From NCBI GenBank assembly GCA_964648485.1, contig CAZYOF010000009.1, positions 62,001-126,000 of the forward strand: 64,000 nucleotides of DNA. The letters are read 5' to 3'. The notes beneath the pieces are model-generated. The model was given only the letters and a program-made list of their open reading frames with translations. It searched no databases and was not told where the DNA came from. Every line of letters begins with the position of its first letter. Within the stretch, counting starts at the first letter, position 1. Both the position numbers and the translations under genes were made by a program. Below are positions 8,906-18,488 of this stretch, in pieces. Source of the DNA: DAIOEK01 sp964648485 (GTDB taxonomy: Bacteria > Chloroflexota > Anaerolineae > Anaerolineales > Anaerolineaceae).

Positions 8906-10132
8906 ATGTCGCGCGATGCTTCCCAGACCAAAAAATTAGAAGCTACTATCAGAATTTCCCGATCCGACCAGACCCCTGCAAAGAACATGGAAGTCACATT
9001 AACACAGAAAGAACATCAATTCCTGTTTGGCACTGCGGCTTTTGACCTGCTGCCCCTGACAAACGGAGAATACATTGGTGCTGACCTTGAACAAGCAGAG
9101 ATGCGTGCAAATAAAATGCTCGCCATTTGTAACGCAGCCACACTCCCTTTCTACTGGGGAACCTTTGAACCCGTGCGTGGCAAGCCGATCACAGCGAAAA
9201 TGAAAAACGCTGCCACATGGGCAAAAACACACGGAATGACCGTAAAAGGTCATCCGCTGTGCTGGCACACACTCACCGCAGACTGGCTGTTGAAGATGAA
9301 TAACACAGAAATACTGGATGCCCAGCTCAAAAGGATACAGCGGGACGTGGTAGATTTTAAAGGAATGATTGATATGTGGGATGTGATCAACGAGGCAGTG
9401 ATCATGCCCATTTTTGATAAGTACGATAACGGCATCACCCGCCTTTGCAAAGAGAAGGGACGTATTGAAACCATCAAGGCGATGTTTGAAACCACACGCG
9501 CCGTGAATCCCTCAGCGACCCTGCTGATCAACGACTTTGAGACTTCGGTTGCCTACGACATTTTGATAGAAGGCTGTCTGGCAGCAGAGATCAAATTTGA
9601 TGTGATCGGCATCCAATCCCACATGCACCAGGGGTACTGGGGGGTGGAGAAAACATTGGAGATCCTCGAACGGTTCAGCCGCTTTAACCTGCCCATCCAC
9701 TTCACCGAGACCACCATTATCTCAGGGAAGCTCATGCCGCCAGAGATCGTGGACCTGAACGACTACCAGGTAATGGACTGGCCATCCACACCTGAGGGGG
9801 AAGAACGCCAGGCAAGAGAGGTGGTGACCCATTACAAAACTCTCTTCAACCATCCGCTGGTGGAAGGCATCACCTGGTGGGATCTATCTGACGGGCAATG
9901 GCTGAATGCTCCCGCAGGTCTGCTGCGTAAAGACGGCACAAGCAAACCCGCCTATGAAGAATTACACAAACTGATCAAGGGAGAGTGGTGGGTTCCACCT
10001 ACGCGGTTATCCACAGACGAGAACGGCTGCATCCGTTTTAGCGGATACCCCGGGAAATACGAGATCACCTTTGAGAATAACAGCTATACCTTCGATCTCA
10101 CCCAAGCCGATCAGGTGATTGAAGTCTCCTAA
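8906..10132 (+). CDS. GH10 endo-1,4-beta-xylanase
   Basis: 408-residue family 10 glycoside hydrolase that cuts the xylan backbone. The acid/base is Glu163 in MWDVINEA and the nucleophile is Glu268 in HFTETT; GHPLCWHTLTADW at 115-127 lines the substrate site. The ATG at 8906 has AGGAGG five bases upstream. A longer in-frame extension back to 8672 would run through the operator and lacI and is not believable. No signal peptide is visible from this start, so it may act on imported oligosaccharides or leave the cell by another route. Confidence 0.94.
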   Translation: MSRDASQTKKLEATIRISRSDQTPAKNMEVTLTQKEHQFLFGTAAFDLLPLTNGEYIGADLEQAEMRANKMLAICNAATLPFYWGTFEPVRGKPITAKMKNAATWAKTHGMTVKGHPLCWHTLTADWLLKMNNTEILDAQLKRIQRDVVDFKGMIDMWDVINEAVIMPIFDKYDNGITRLCKEKGRIETIKAMFETTRAVNPSATLLINDFETSVAYDILIEGCLAAEIKFDVIGIQSHMHQGYWGVEKTLEILERFSRFNLPIHFTETTIISGKLMPPEIVDLNDYQVMDWPSTPEGEERQAREVVTHYKTLFNHPLVEGITWWDLSDGQWLNAPAGLLRKDGTSKPAYEELHKLIKGEWWVPPTRLSTDENGCIRFSGYPGKYEITFENNSYTFDLTQADQVIEVS

Positions 10133-10194
10133 AAGTACGCGATACAGCGTACTGCACATTACAAACAGCCTTATCTGTCAGAGAACATGTCCTG

Positions 10195-10231
10195 TCTCCT
10201 GCCGAATATATCCGCAGGAGATTTTTCTTTT
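10195..10231 (+). terminator. Rho-independent terminator of the GH10 gene
   Basis: Perfect 8-bp stem TCTCCTGC/GCAGGAGA with an 11-nt loop followed by TTTTTCTTTT. Confidence 0.9.
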
Positions 10232-10313
10232 GCCGTGATAAAAAAGGGGAAACCGACCGAAATTAGTGTCCCCGTCGAAATAATCTACTCTCCAAATCCT
10301 TTTTGCTCTACCA

Positions 10314-10808
10314 TTAAGTACTTAACAGAAACGCCTCAACATCCGCGATGAACTGCAGGGTTCCAGCTTCGATCTGGCGGGTCAGCCCAGGCAGATCATC
10401 AAAATCAGGGGTTTCAACAAGGTTCATCTCAACAATCGAGTCATATCCCTGTGTGGAAGGTACAATCTGATACTTGTTCCAACCGCTCCCTTTGATCTGG
10501 TGCCAGAAATCCGTTTGGATTTTCTTGTTGACAGCGGCAAGCCATACTTCGAAGCGGAATGTTTCATACACAAACACAATCGCAATTTTTAAACCACGCT
10601 TCTTCAAATTCTCAGGCACCACCGAAAAATAGGTCATATCCATGTAGCCGAAATACGGCATACCAGACACGGAAAATTCCGGGTGCGTTTTGGCGAAGTG
10701 ATGGCGCAGGCTTTGGATATAATCGAGCAAACCTTTGTAAGCAACCTGAATGGAGCCTTTCTGTAAGTGGTTGCGAAAATCAAGCATGGATTCCTGCAAC
10801 GCCGACAT
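10314..10808 (-). CDS. Conserved hypothetical protein, DUF7000-like
   Basis: 164-residue soluble protein. It resembles small proteins grouped as DUF7000 (pattern around GYMDMTYFSVVPENLKKRGL and FRFEVWLAAVNK), whose function is not known. The family call is from memory of the pattern and is moderate. No signal peptide or membrane segment. It is a single gene between the xylanase terminator and an SDR gene. Confidence 0.7.
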   Translation of the reverse strand: MSALQESMLDFRNHLQKGSIQVAYKGLLDYIQSLRHHFAKTHPEFSVSGMPYFGYMDMTYFSVVPENLKKRGLKIAIVFVYETFRFEVWLAAVNKKIQTDFWHQIKGSGWNKYQIVPSTQGYDSIVEMNLVETPDFDDLPGLTRQIEAGTLQFIADVEAFLLST

Positions 10809-10938
10809 TTAACCCTCCCCAGGATAGAAACTGCTTATCCTCCCTAAAAATCAATCACTTTCATTCTAACCCCATATCTTAATCAGCCCCCAAAAAATCC
10901 AGCAGACGAATCACCTGATTTACAGAATGGATGTTTTG

Positions 10939-11739
10939 CTACTTCAGTAGCGCATTCATCTGAGAGGTGATAAATTCAGCAGCTCTTCTAGGCGCCAAAC
11001 GGTAGATGAAATCCATGAAGCGGGCATCGCTGCCCACCAACACCCGATATTTATTCTCTTCCATACCAGAAATAATCTGCCTGGCGGCATCTTGCGGGGA
11101 GAGAGTCTTCATCTTGTTTGAGCTTGCATCCACGCCCTTTAACTCCACCCCTGAGTTATTCATGATGTTCGTGGCGATCGCTCCCGGGAAAACAACGGTC
11201 ACATGCACATTCGTATGAAGCAGTTCAGTATACAAGCCTTCGGTGAAAAGTTTCGTCGCTGCTTTGGAAGCGCCATACAGGGTTTGACCGGGAACGGGCA
11301 GGAATGCGCCCATGCTGGCAATGTTGACGACATGCGCTTCGGGTCTTTTGAGGAAATGGGGCAAGAAGTTTTTGGTCATAAAGATGGTGCCATAAAAATT
11401 GACATTGATCATGCGCTCGATATCTGCATATGACAACTCTGTGAATCGGACAAACGGCTGGATAATCCCCGCATTATTAATCAGCCCATCCACCTGCCCG
11501 TGGGCAGCAATGACCGCATCGGGCAATTTCTCGACGCCAGCACGATCGGTAATATTTACCACATGCGTAGAAAGCCTTTCCTTTAGATCGCCCACCAATT
11601 CAACTGTCTCATTCAGTGCCTTCTCACTGAGATCCACCGCAGCGACCCGGGCACTCTTCTTTAATAATTGCAGTGTCAGTTCTCTGCCAATGCCACTCCC
11701 GGCGCCGGTCACGACAATCACTTTAGATTCAACCTTCAT
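10939..11739 (-). CDS. Short-chain dehydrogenase/reductase (SDR)
   Basis: 266-residue classical SDR. The NAD(P)-binding motif is TGAGSGIGRE near residue 11, followed by NNAG and the catalytic YGASKAA (Tyr and Lys) with an upstream Ser. It reduces or oxidises a carbonyl/alcohol substrate that cannot be told from the sequence. The C-terminal RLAPRRAAEFI suggests membrane proximity as in some lipid-active SDRs (weak). Transcribed alone. Confidence 0.9.
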   Translation of the reverse strand: MKVESKVIVVTGAGSGIGRELTLQLLKKSARVAAVDLSEKALNETVELVGDLKERLSTHVVNITDRAGVEKLPDAVIAAHGQVDGLINNAGIIQPFVRFTELSYADIERMINVNFYGTIFMTKNFLPHFLKRPEAHVVNIASMGAFLPVPGQTLYGASKAATKLFTEGLYTELLHTNVHVTVVFPGAIATNIMNNSGVELKGVDASSNKMKTLSPQDAARQIISGMEENKYRVLVGSDARFMDFIYRLAPRRAAEFITSQMNALLK

Positions 11740-11910
11740 CTCATCTCCCTGCCGGGGGTCTATAAATTATTTTGCCCGGCAAACATACCTTCATCATACA
11801 AGGTGAAGAATGCCAGGTATATGGTTTGTATAAGCATATAATTTTCTGAGGATAAAAACCCTGAGCGGGAATCCCCGGAAAATTTTCAAAAATATTTAGG
11901 ATAAGTACGC

Positions 11911-12453
11911 TTATTTACTTTTACGTTTTATCCATTTCCAGAGAAAGGCAAATGGCAACCCGACCCAGATGAGAAAAGACAGTCCGACAAAGAGCCATTT
12001 GAGAATTGAAAAGAATGGGGCAAGTTGCGCCAGCAAGGTGGTGACCGCAGGATAACGTGCCATCACTACCGCAGTGGAGATATTTTCCAGATAATCCAAC
12101 AGCGTACCTACCAGGGGTACCAGATTTGTTAACTGCCAGGTACTTTCAGGGGGACATGCCCGGCGGGTAAGCCAACTGATGGAGGTGACAAGAAATGCCG
12201 CATAGACCAGCGGCCAGATCAGGTCGAAGGTAAACCGAACGCGGATGTACTCCGCCCTGCCGGCAAGACCGTATTGTTCCGCCATGCGGTAGAGATCCGC
12301 CGTTGTGTAAAACAGGGATGTGTCGGGAGTTTCGCCACCCGATGACTGCCCGGGCAGGACAAACACCATAAACAGGATGAACACGATCATGGCAACCAGG
12401 GTCACCCATCCGGTAGATTTCCGGTTTAACCAGTTTGAAAGCTGTTTTAACAT
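11911..12453 (-). CDS. Four-helix integral membrane protein, unknown function
   Basis: About 180 residues with four hydrophobic segments (near 15-37, 75-95, 107-125 and 150-172). The ATG at 12453 lies 19 bp after the stop of the aldo/keto reductase gene and avoids the overlap that a longer start would cause. The pair is probably co-transcribed. No family recognised. Confidence 0.75.
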   Translation of the reverse strand: MLKQLSNWLNRKSTGWVTLVAMIVFILFMVFVLPGQSSGGETPDTSLFYTTADLYRMAEQYGLAGRAEYIRVRFTFDLIWPLVYAAFLVTSISWLTRRACPPESTWQLTNLVPLVGTLLDYLENISTAVVMARYPAVTTLLAQLAPFFSILKWLFVGLSFLIWVGLPFAFLWKWIKRKSK

Positions 12454-12472
12454 TTTGACACCGTTGATAAAT

Positions 12473-13333
12473 TCAGTCTGAAAAGAGGGATTCCATTGCC
12501 AGTGCTTCCACCTGCGCACGCATTTCTTCAACGGAGGGAGACGCAGTAAAGCGGTCTGCGGCATTCAGCACGCGGGGCAGCAGGTTAACATCACCCACCG
12601 AATTGAGGAAGTGATCACCCCGTCCCAGTACCCAGTGGACCGCCTTATCAATATCTGCCTGCTCTTCGAGTGGTCGATACCAGGTGGCACGGGTGTGGGC
12701 GGCATCTCCCCAGGGGGTGTGGACCAGCGACTTGATGGTCTGCACCGCTACATTCCGCTCCCGGCAGAGCTTGAGGAGTTTATCAAAATCAGCCTGATAC
12801 TGTGGAATTTGATGCATCAAAAAACTGTACGGGAGGAGGACAGAATCAAAATCGAAGCGTTTGAGGGCACGCAGGTGCATGGCAGGGGCAGTAAGTCCAT
12901 GCCCGGTGATGCCAATATACGAGATCAACCCCTCTTCACGCAGGCGGATGAGCGCTTCCAGCGCACCGCCCGGACCCAGGGCGATTTCCCACTCGGCGGG
13001 GTCAATAAGGAAGTGCAACTGGAGCAGATCCACTTTATCGACGTGAAGACGTTCGAGGGAGCGGAGAAATTCTTCACGGGCTTTCGGCGCGGTACGTTCA
13101 CCGGTCTTGGTGGCTAGGAAGAATGGAACGCCATGGCGGTGGATCCAATCACCCACACGCAGCTCGGCATCACCATAGCTGGCTGCCACATCCACATGGT
13201 TGACACCGTAGGTAAGCGCCAAATCGATGGCGGCATCCGCTTCTGCCTGTTTAACTTCTGAAAATGCTGCAGCTCCAAGTAGGACACGTGAACTGAGGTG
13301 CCCGGTGCGTCCGAAAACTGATTTTGCGATCAT
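12473..13333 (-). CDS. Aldo/keto reductase
   Basis: 286-residue NAD(P)H-dependent TIM-barrel oxidoreductase. The catalytic tetrad region is visible as VDVAASYGDAELRVG (Asp, Tyr), LATKTGE (Lys) and LLQLH (His). The C-terminal part matches AKR proteins of the YccK/ferredoxin-like-associated branch. Substrate unknown. It precedes the small membrane protein gene. Confidence 0.88.
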   Translation of the reverse strand: MIAKSVFGRTGHLSSRVLLGAAAFSEVKQAEADAAIDLALTYGVNHVDVAASYGDAELRVGDWIHRHGVPFFLATKTGERTAPKAREEFLRSLERLHVDKVDLLQLHFLIDPAEWEIALGPGGALEALIRLREEGLISYIGITGHGLTAPAMHLRALKRFDFDSVLLPYSFLMHQIPQYQADFDKLLKLCRERNVAVQTIKSLVHTPWGDAAHTRATWYRPLEEQADIDKAVHWVLGRGDHFLNSVGDVNLLPRVLNAADRFTASPSVEEMRAQVEALAMESLFSD

Positions 13334-13660
13334 ACATCACCTCCACTTCTATTTTAACCATTAACCCGGGTGGGAAATTTATCTCATAAAAGGAAAACTG
13401 TCAGACTGACCAGGAATAACGGTAGAAAAGCAGATTGACAGTCGGTACATTCATCCCCACAGGTAAACTCTGCACAATGCCTGTTATCGTGGTTGACAGC
13501 GAATCGCGCAGTTTGCATCTCTGCGTTGACATCGGGAACTGCACGGAGTATTAACAAGGCGAAGACGCCGAGGACAAAAAACCAATGAGCGGTTTGCTTG
13601 AGAGATTTCAAGAATCCAAGCAAAATACCCTGAAGACGCCAGACACCTAAATATTGACCT

Positions 13661-13840
13661 TCAACTAGACCGGCGGGAGAGAAGAATACCAATGGCAGCA
13701 CCAATGGAGATCCCCGCGCCCACACCAACCGCGATGTTATCTATAGACACACCGAATCCAGCGCCAATTGCTACACCCACTGCAAGCCAGAGCCCGATGA
13801 TTCGTTTCTTTTTTTCTTCAGGTGATTGATCATTTTTCAT
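13661..13840 (-). CDS. Small glycine-zipper membrane protein (59 aa)
   Basis: The message has GGAGGGAAAA directly before the ATG at 13840 and reads 59 codons to TGA at 13661. The charged N-terminus (PEEKKKR) is followed by a Gly-rich hydrophobic stretch, GVAIGAGFGVSIDNIAVGVG and GAGISIGAAIGILL, with GxxxG spacing typical of glycine zippers. It is below the usual ORF length cut-off. Function unknown; such proteins pack in membranes or form small oligomers. Confidence 0.8.
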   Translation of the reverse strand: MKNDQSPEEKKKRIIGLWLAVGVAIGAGFGVSIDNIAVGVGAGISIGAAIGILLSRRSS

Positions 13841-14148
13841 TTTTCCCTCCGTTTAAGAAGCCCAACCAAATATTTATCCATTATCGAGAATCTGAAATGC
13901 AAAATTCGTAAACAAACCTTATGTACACTGGAATTCTGCCACAAATTTTTTTCGTTGTATTTGTCGAAAAAAGACATCACGAAACAAAAGGAAACAAATG
14001 CCAGGCTTAAATGCGACCGTGACAACCTATTTATATTATAGGAGATGCAGATATGAAGGGGAACCTGTCATCTGTAACAGTCCTCCATCTTTCGGATTGT
14101 AGTGGTACGCATCTCCCAGAAAAACCATACGTCAGGGTGTTTAAAGCA
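13841..14148. other. Intergenic region, no gene seen
   Basis: AT-rich stretch between the glycine-zipper gene and a lipoprotein gene. Overlapping short frames on both strands have no ribosome site or recognisable sequence. It presumably carries the promoter of the glycine-zipper gene. Confidence 0.5.
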
Positions 14149-14946
14149 TTATGGCAGCGCTATCAAATCGTAGGTTAAGGTATTGGTTTTATGATTAGCC
14201 AGATTTTGCCAGTCTCCCTCCGCGGGGACTGAAGTCTCAATATATTGAAGTGTGTCTGCCGAGACTGATTGGACATTGTACTGGTGCGTCAGATCGGATT
14301 TAGCAATTTCAGTGACAACTCCAGTTTTCAAATTAATGGCACTGATGCCCGGCGCTTCACCGGCGCCCCAGGGGCGATTATCAAACCTATCACAGGTGTT
14401 GTATATCAAATAATCTTTCCAGAATAAGTGGTTGCCATTTTCTCCTGCAGACAGGCAAAATTCATCCACCACCTGCCGCCTTTCGGACAGGTTTATCACA
14501 ATCGCCTGCCGTAGCGTATATGTGCCGGGAGAGAGCAGCAGGTAAGCAGCAGATTCGTCACTGTATACCTGCACGGAGCCCATCAAGTTAAAGGAGCCAT
14601 CCACTTCAATCAGCCGGTTATTGGATTTCTGCAAGACAAATATCTCACCGGATTTTTCCATGGAATCATCAGCGCCTTTTTCCTTGAGGAAAACCAAAAA
14701 ACGGTCATCTTCACCCAGCAGTTCGCGATTGGGAAAATCATCCAAAGACAGGCTTACGGGTTCTGTAATCACCGGTTGAGTGGTGGGGGAATCCTGTTCC
14801 TGGTTGAGTGCAGCCAATGTACCGGCGATATAGGTTTCCAATTGCCCACTATTATTCTCTGGATTTGGCTGTAAACCGCTTAACCTACAGGCAAGCTGCA
14901 GGATCAGGAAAAGCAAAAGGACCATGCCTATATACACTTTTTTCAT
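14149..14946 (-). CDS. Hypothetical lipoprotein
   Basis: 265-residue secreted lipoprotein. The signal peptide ends in LQLAC (Cys20), and a Thr/Pro-containing linker leads to a beta-rich domain with repeated patterns such as IYNTC and ISAINLKTGVV, reminiscent of a beta-propeller fragment. No enzyme motif. Lipoproteins with such linkers are common in Anaerolineae. Monocistronic. Confidence 0.8.
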   Translation of the reverse strand: MKKVYIGMVLLLFLILQLACRLSGLQPNPENNSGQLETYIAGTLAALNQEQDSPTTQPVITEPVSLSLDDFPNRELLGEDDRFLVFLKEKGADDSMEKSGEIFVLQKSNNRLIEVDGSFNLMGSVQVYSDESAAYLLLSPGTYTLRQAIVINLSERRQVVDEFCLSAGENGNHLFWKDYLIYNTCDRFDNRPWGAGEAPGISAINLKTGVVTEIAKSDLTHQYNVQSVSADTLQYIETSVPAEGDWQNLANHKTNTLTYDLIALP

Positions 14947-15157
14947 GCCAGCCTCATTTCTATCAGACGAGAAACAATCGGTTGATTGACCTTTGATATT
15001 AAGGGAATATCTCCGTGTAAATACAATCCTGTTCAGTGTGCAACGCCCCTATTCGTTCCATTATATCGGCATCAGCCAATGACGCAACAAGCCCTGCCCG
15101 TCACTTACCTACGGTGTTTGATCAGGGTTTTCGTTGCACGGTGCAGATTTTTATTTT

Positions 15158-15747
15158 TCAAGCAGAACGAGGATAACCCACCAGGTATGCAAACCTGAAC
15201 ACGGGGGTGCCGGTAGATGCATACCCGATTTCCCAAATGTAATCAGGTGAATCGATCTTATTCACCAATCCGGTCAACTCCCGGGGGGAATAAGTGCGCA
15301 GCAGGGAGATCACTCCATCCCAGCTGGTTGCCAGTGAGACAAGAGGTACGAGATAAGATCGAAAAAAACGGGCAAAAGAGCGTGGCTTGATGAAAGGTGT
15401 GACAAAGAAGTAAGTCAGGCAGGTGATAACCGGTGAAAGGATGAGTAAAAGCAGACCCAGGGGTGGTTTCAGGCGGCATCAAACAAACCGATGGCGGTGC
15501 GCTTTTCAACCGCATCTGCCAAAATCTTTCGGGCATGGTCAGGCTTGAAGTGATGAAACCCTTCGAACATTGTCCGCATTCCCCGCAGCGACTCCGGCAC
15601 ATCCAGCGCCCTTTTGAAAATCGGTACCAGGTTCACGTGTCCTGACCCGAGGGAAGCAGCAAACTGTAAATATTCAATCTGGAACTGCCGAAAGAGATCG
15701 GGGAACCACGATTGTTCGGTAAATTCGATAAGGTGAATGCGTTTCAT
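15158..15747 (-). pseudogene. Decayed class I methyltransferase-like gene
   Basis: The start KRIHLIEFTEQSWFPDLFRQ matches the N-terminus of a methyltransferase-like family. The message then jumps directly to SLRGMRTMFEGFHHFKPDHA, which normally follows the SAM-binding core; roughly 100 residues with the glycine-rich SAM loop are missing. Two frameshifts follow, one near 15477 and one at the A7/T7 run near 15360. The conserved C-terminus (SWDGVISLLRTYSPREL, WEIGYASTG) then reads to TGA at 15158. No frame covers the whole length, so it is judged non-functional. Confidence 0.75.
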
Positions 15748-15767
15748 TCCACACACATCGCAATAAC

Positions 15768-16625
15768 TTAATTCTGGAAAACGAATTTCAACCCGCGGGT
15801 ATAAACCTCAGGTTTATTGCTGGAATGACCCGCGCCTTCGATCACCCTGAAATCAAGGCTCAGCGAGGGGTAACTGCGGTCTTTCAGCATCTGTGCGTAA
15901 TTTTCAACCGGTTGGGTGAAATCGTTGACTTCCCCGATACCGAGGTAGAGCCGCGCGGGAAGGTCTTCATGCGTGCGGGCATATTCGATCTCCTGCTTGA
16001 TGGCAAATCCGCTGCCGTAGGGGATGACCGGGCTGGTGGCGATGTAACCCATGAAGAGGGCGGGGTCGCGGAACATGGCATAGAGGGTGAAGGTGCCGCC
16101 AAAGGAGCTGCCCATGAGAACACGGCGGGCGGAGTCCACATGGTATTCGGTTTCAATGAAGGGGAAGACTTCCTCCGAGATGAATCTGTAGAATTGGGGA
16201 GCGTCACCCGAGCCTTTGAAGTTCTTATCGGCAACCGGGGTGTAATCCATGGCGCGCAGGGCGTTGTAATCGGCATCCATGCCGGAGTAGGTAATACCCA
16301 CGATGATTAATTCGGGGACGAAGCCGTCATACACAAGGCAGCCGTAGATGGACTCAACCATTTTAAAATCCCACTGGGCATCGAGGAGGTACACCACGGG
16401 ATAGCCAGCCGCCCGGGAGGAGTCGTAATTGGCGGGCAGACGGATGTAGAGGTCGTAATCGCGCCCGGTGGTGGTGGATGTGAGTTGGCGGATTTCAGAG
16501 CCGGGGATGGTGACCTCGGGCAAACCGGATTCGGGAAGCGGCGCAGGCGTGGGTTTTTGTGCGCAGGCAGCCAGCAGCACGAACAGGCTGGAAAAAAGGC
16601 AAATTTTGGAAATCACAGATATCAT
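15768..16625 (-). CDS. Esterase D/enterochelin-esterase-like lipoprotein
   Basis: 285-residue alpha/beta hydrolase of the putative esterase family. The lipobox LAAC anchors it to the membrane face. The nucleophile elbow is GSSFGG (Ser) near residue 165, with the likely catalytic His in GAGHSS near the C-terminus. Relatives include S-formylglutathione hydrolase-like, IroE-like and feruloyl esterases. A role in removing esterified side groups from xylan is possible but not shown by the context. Confidence 0.87.
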   Translation of the reverse strand: MISVISKICLFSSLFVLLAACAQKPTPAPLPESGLPEVTIPGSEIRQLTSTTTGRDYDLYIRLPANYDSSRAAGYPVVYLLDAQWDFKMVESIYGCLVYDGFVPELIIVGITYSGMDADYNALRAMDYTPVADKNFKGSGDAPQFYRFISEEVFPFIETEYHVDSARRVLMGSSFGGTFTLYAMFRDPALFMGYIATSPVIPYGSGFAIKQEIEYARTHEDLPARLYLGIGEVNDFTQPVENYAQMLKDRSYPSLSLDFRVIEGAGHSSNKPEVYTRGLKFVFQN

Positions 16626-16714
16626 GTTTTGAACCCTCCCCCGGTATTTGCAGGTCCTATTTTTTTATTGTACACACAATGTGGAGAAGGGTGGATGAAT
16701 TTGTGAAAATTACT

Positions 16715-16732
16715 GGTGCGCCAGGGCGCACC
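16715..16732. repeat. Short palindromic repeat (GGTGCGCC-AG-GGCGCACC)
   Basis: Perfect 8-bp inverted repeat with 2-nt loop. A degenerate relative (GGTGCACC TT GGTGAACC) lies near 17450, on the other side of the methyltransferase gene, with similar flanks. Possibly a dispersed REP-like element. Confidence 0.5.
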
Positions 16733-16798
16733 CTACCATAAACTGATGTACAATTTTTCGAAGAAAAAGAGCATGTGAACAACGGGAGGAAGTGAAAC

Positions 16799-17431
16799 AT
16801 GACCGCCATCTATATCATCCTTGGTTTGATCCTCATCGGCATTCTTTTCAGCGTTGCCTGGCGCAGAGATGCAATCCCCTGCCCGCCATGGCTGGCATGG
16901 ATGGTGGAGATGGACAACCCGTTCACCGAGGTCAACCGCGCCAAAACCATAGTGGCGTTGTTGGGTGTGATCCCGGGAATGAAGGCGCTGGATGCCGGCT
17001 GCGGACCAGGGCGCCTGACCCTGCCCCTGGCAGAGGCGGTGGGTACGGAAGGGAAAGTGACGGCTCTGGATATCGAGAGCCAGATGCTGGAACGGGTACG
17101 CGCCAAAGCGGATGCCGCCGGGCACCGCAACATCACCTACCTGCACGCAGCATTGGGTGAGGGCAAACTGCCCCAGGGCTATTTTGACCGCGCTGTTTTA
17201 GTGACCGTGTTCGGCGAGATTCCGGATAAGGAAGCCGCCCTGAAGGAAATTTACCAGGCGCTGAAAGCGGATGGGGTGCTATCGGTGACCGAGGTGATTT
17301 TTGACCCGCATTTTTACCGGCGCGAGGCGGTGCTGAGTGTGGCGGAAGCGGCTGGCTTTCGCGAGAAGAATTTTTACGGCAAGAAACTGGCTTACACACT
17401 CCACCTGGTGAAACAGGGGGAAGGTGGATAA
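16799..17431 (+). CDS. Class I SAM-dependent methyltransferase
   Basis: 210 residues. An N-terminal hydrophobic helix (about 3-20) is followed by a Rossmann methyltransferase domain with the SAM motif ALDAGCGPGRLTLPLA near residue 62 and acidic VTALDIESQ. This layout matches membrane-tethered UbiE-like methyltransferases. A ribosome site (GGAGGAAG) precedes the ATG. Part of its 3' end is duplicated at about 18690-18745 (see that entry). Substrate unknown. Confidence 0.88.
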   Translation: MTAIYIILGLILIGILFSVAWRRDAIPCPPWLAWMVEMDNPFTEVNRAKTIVALLGVIPGMKALDAGCGPGRLTLPLAEAVGTEGKVTALDIESQMLERVRAKADAAGHRNITYLHAALGEGKLPQGYFDRAVLVTVFGEIPDKEAALKEIYQALKADGVLSVTEVIFDPHFYRREAVLSVAEAAGFREKNFYGKKLAYTLHLVKQGEGG

Positions 17432-17587
17432 ATTATATAGATAATTGCTGGTGCACCTTGGTGAACCTTATCATCCTTCCATAAATTTATTTAACTTGGA
17501 ATACAACTCATAAATTGCCAAGGCGATTTTCCCACCCGTTCGATTTGTCATCCTTCTAAGATTTGCGCAAACTACTCCATCAGTTTC

Positions 17588-17851
17588 CTATTCTCGGATT
17601 TCACTTGGGTACCGTGGTTCTCGTCTCGTAAGTTCAAACTTTATCCAATGGTAATTATCGACTACACTTTCTGGGAAGTCTATATCTCTTAAGGGGCTCA
17701 TTTCAAGATGAGCAATTAATAGTCTAGACCGCACATCACCTTCTCCAGTCGATAGTATTTTTATGACATCAGATAACTTTTCTTGTGCATAGCGATATTT
17801 ATTCATTACATAACCTGCAAGGGAATAAAAAATTAATATCAATATCAACAA
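17588..17851 (-). CDS. Hypothetical small protein with N-terminal membrane segment
   Basis: 87 residues. The first 15-16 are hydrophobic (LILILIFYSLAGYV) and the rest is soluble and charged. It starts 7 bp after the uracil-DNA-glycosylase-like gene, so is probably translated from the same message. Low GC compared with the flanks, suggesting recent acquisition. No family recognised. Confidence 0.55.
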   Translation of the reverse strand: MLILILIFYSLAGYVMNKYRYAQEKLSDVIKILSTGEGDVRSRLLIAHLEMSPLRDIDFPESVVDNYHWIKFELTRREPRYPSEIRE

Positions 17852-17858
17852 TAATTGA

Positions 17859-18488
17859 TTAGCTATTTTGAATTATTGATAAAGCCTCCCTCCAAGCTCT
17901 GATTATTTTTTCTCGATTTCCAGGCCGGGTATTGATATTTGTTGGAGAGGGATGAGGACATTCTAAACTAATTAGTTTTGAGGTTTTTGGCGCAAACTCA
18001 TGCCATCCCTTCTTTGCCGCCTCACCACCAAGGATTACGACCTTCAGGTGAGGTAATAAATCAAGCAGGTCTAACAATAATGGGCCTCCAGCTGCAATAT
18101 CACTTGGATTGAATGCACGGATCTTGGTATTTGTACCAATATAGTATGGTATTACATTCCAATGAACAACAAATCTTCGATCCACACCTGCTTCTTGCCT
18201 TGTTTCCCAAGTGTTCTGTGCAGTCTGGTCATTGTTGTTGCACGAAATAAAACCACTACCGCCTCTTTCTCTAGTAGATTTTGGTCCTGGTGCTTCAAGG
18301 AGCCACAATATTTTTGCATTAACACCACCATCATCTGGATCAAACCATGGGATAATCGCCCCAGAGCCAAGACGGGTTTTTAATTCGCTTACCCAAGTGT
18401 TTAAAGTGACAACATTTGGCGAAAATATCCTTTTTTCCCTTTTTTGTATCTCCAATTGAGATGAGAAAAGTCGTGGGGAATCATTCAT
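17859..18488 (-). CDS. Uracil-DNA glycosylase superfamily protein
   Basis: About 209 residues. The fold signatures of the UDG superfamily are visible: LWLLEAPGP near residue 62 (water-activating loop), HWNVIPYY, VVILGGEAAKKGW and the C-terminal CPHPSPTNIN (normally H-P-S). I chose the ATG at 18488, which has AAAGGAAAGG at proper spacing, over two upstream ATGs. Could remove uracil or act on another damaged base; not a canonical family 1 enzyme. AT-rich relative to neighbours. Confidence 0.78.
   Translation of the reverse strand: MNDSPRLFSSQLEIQKREKRIFSPNVVTLNTWVSELKTRLGSGAIIPWFDPDDGGVNAKILWLLEAPGPKSTRERGGSGFISCNNNDQTAQNTWETRQEAGVDRRFVVHWNVIPYYIGTNTKIRAFNPSDIAAGGPLLLDLLDLLPHLKVVILGGEAAKKGWHEFAPKTSKLISLECPHPSPTNINTRPGNREKIIRAWREALSIIQNS

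Noticed and set aside
13384..13728. 114-residue minus-strand frame with hydrophobic segments
   Set aside because: It overlaps the better-supported 59-aa glycine-zipper gene, lacks a ribosome site, and has no recognisable family. The part left of 13661 could be a remnant, but I cannot support it as a gene.
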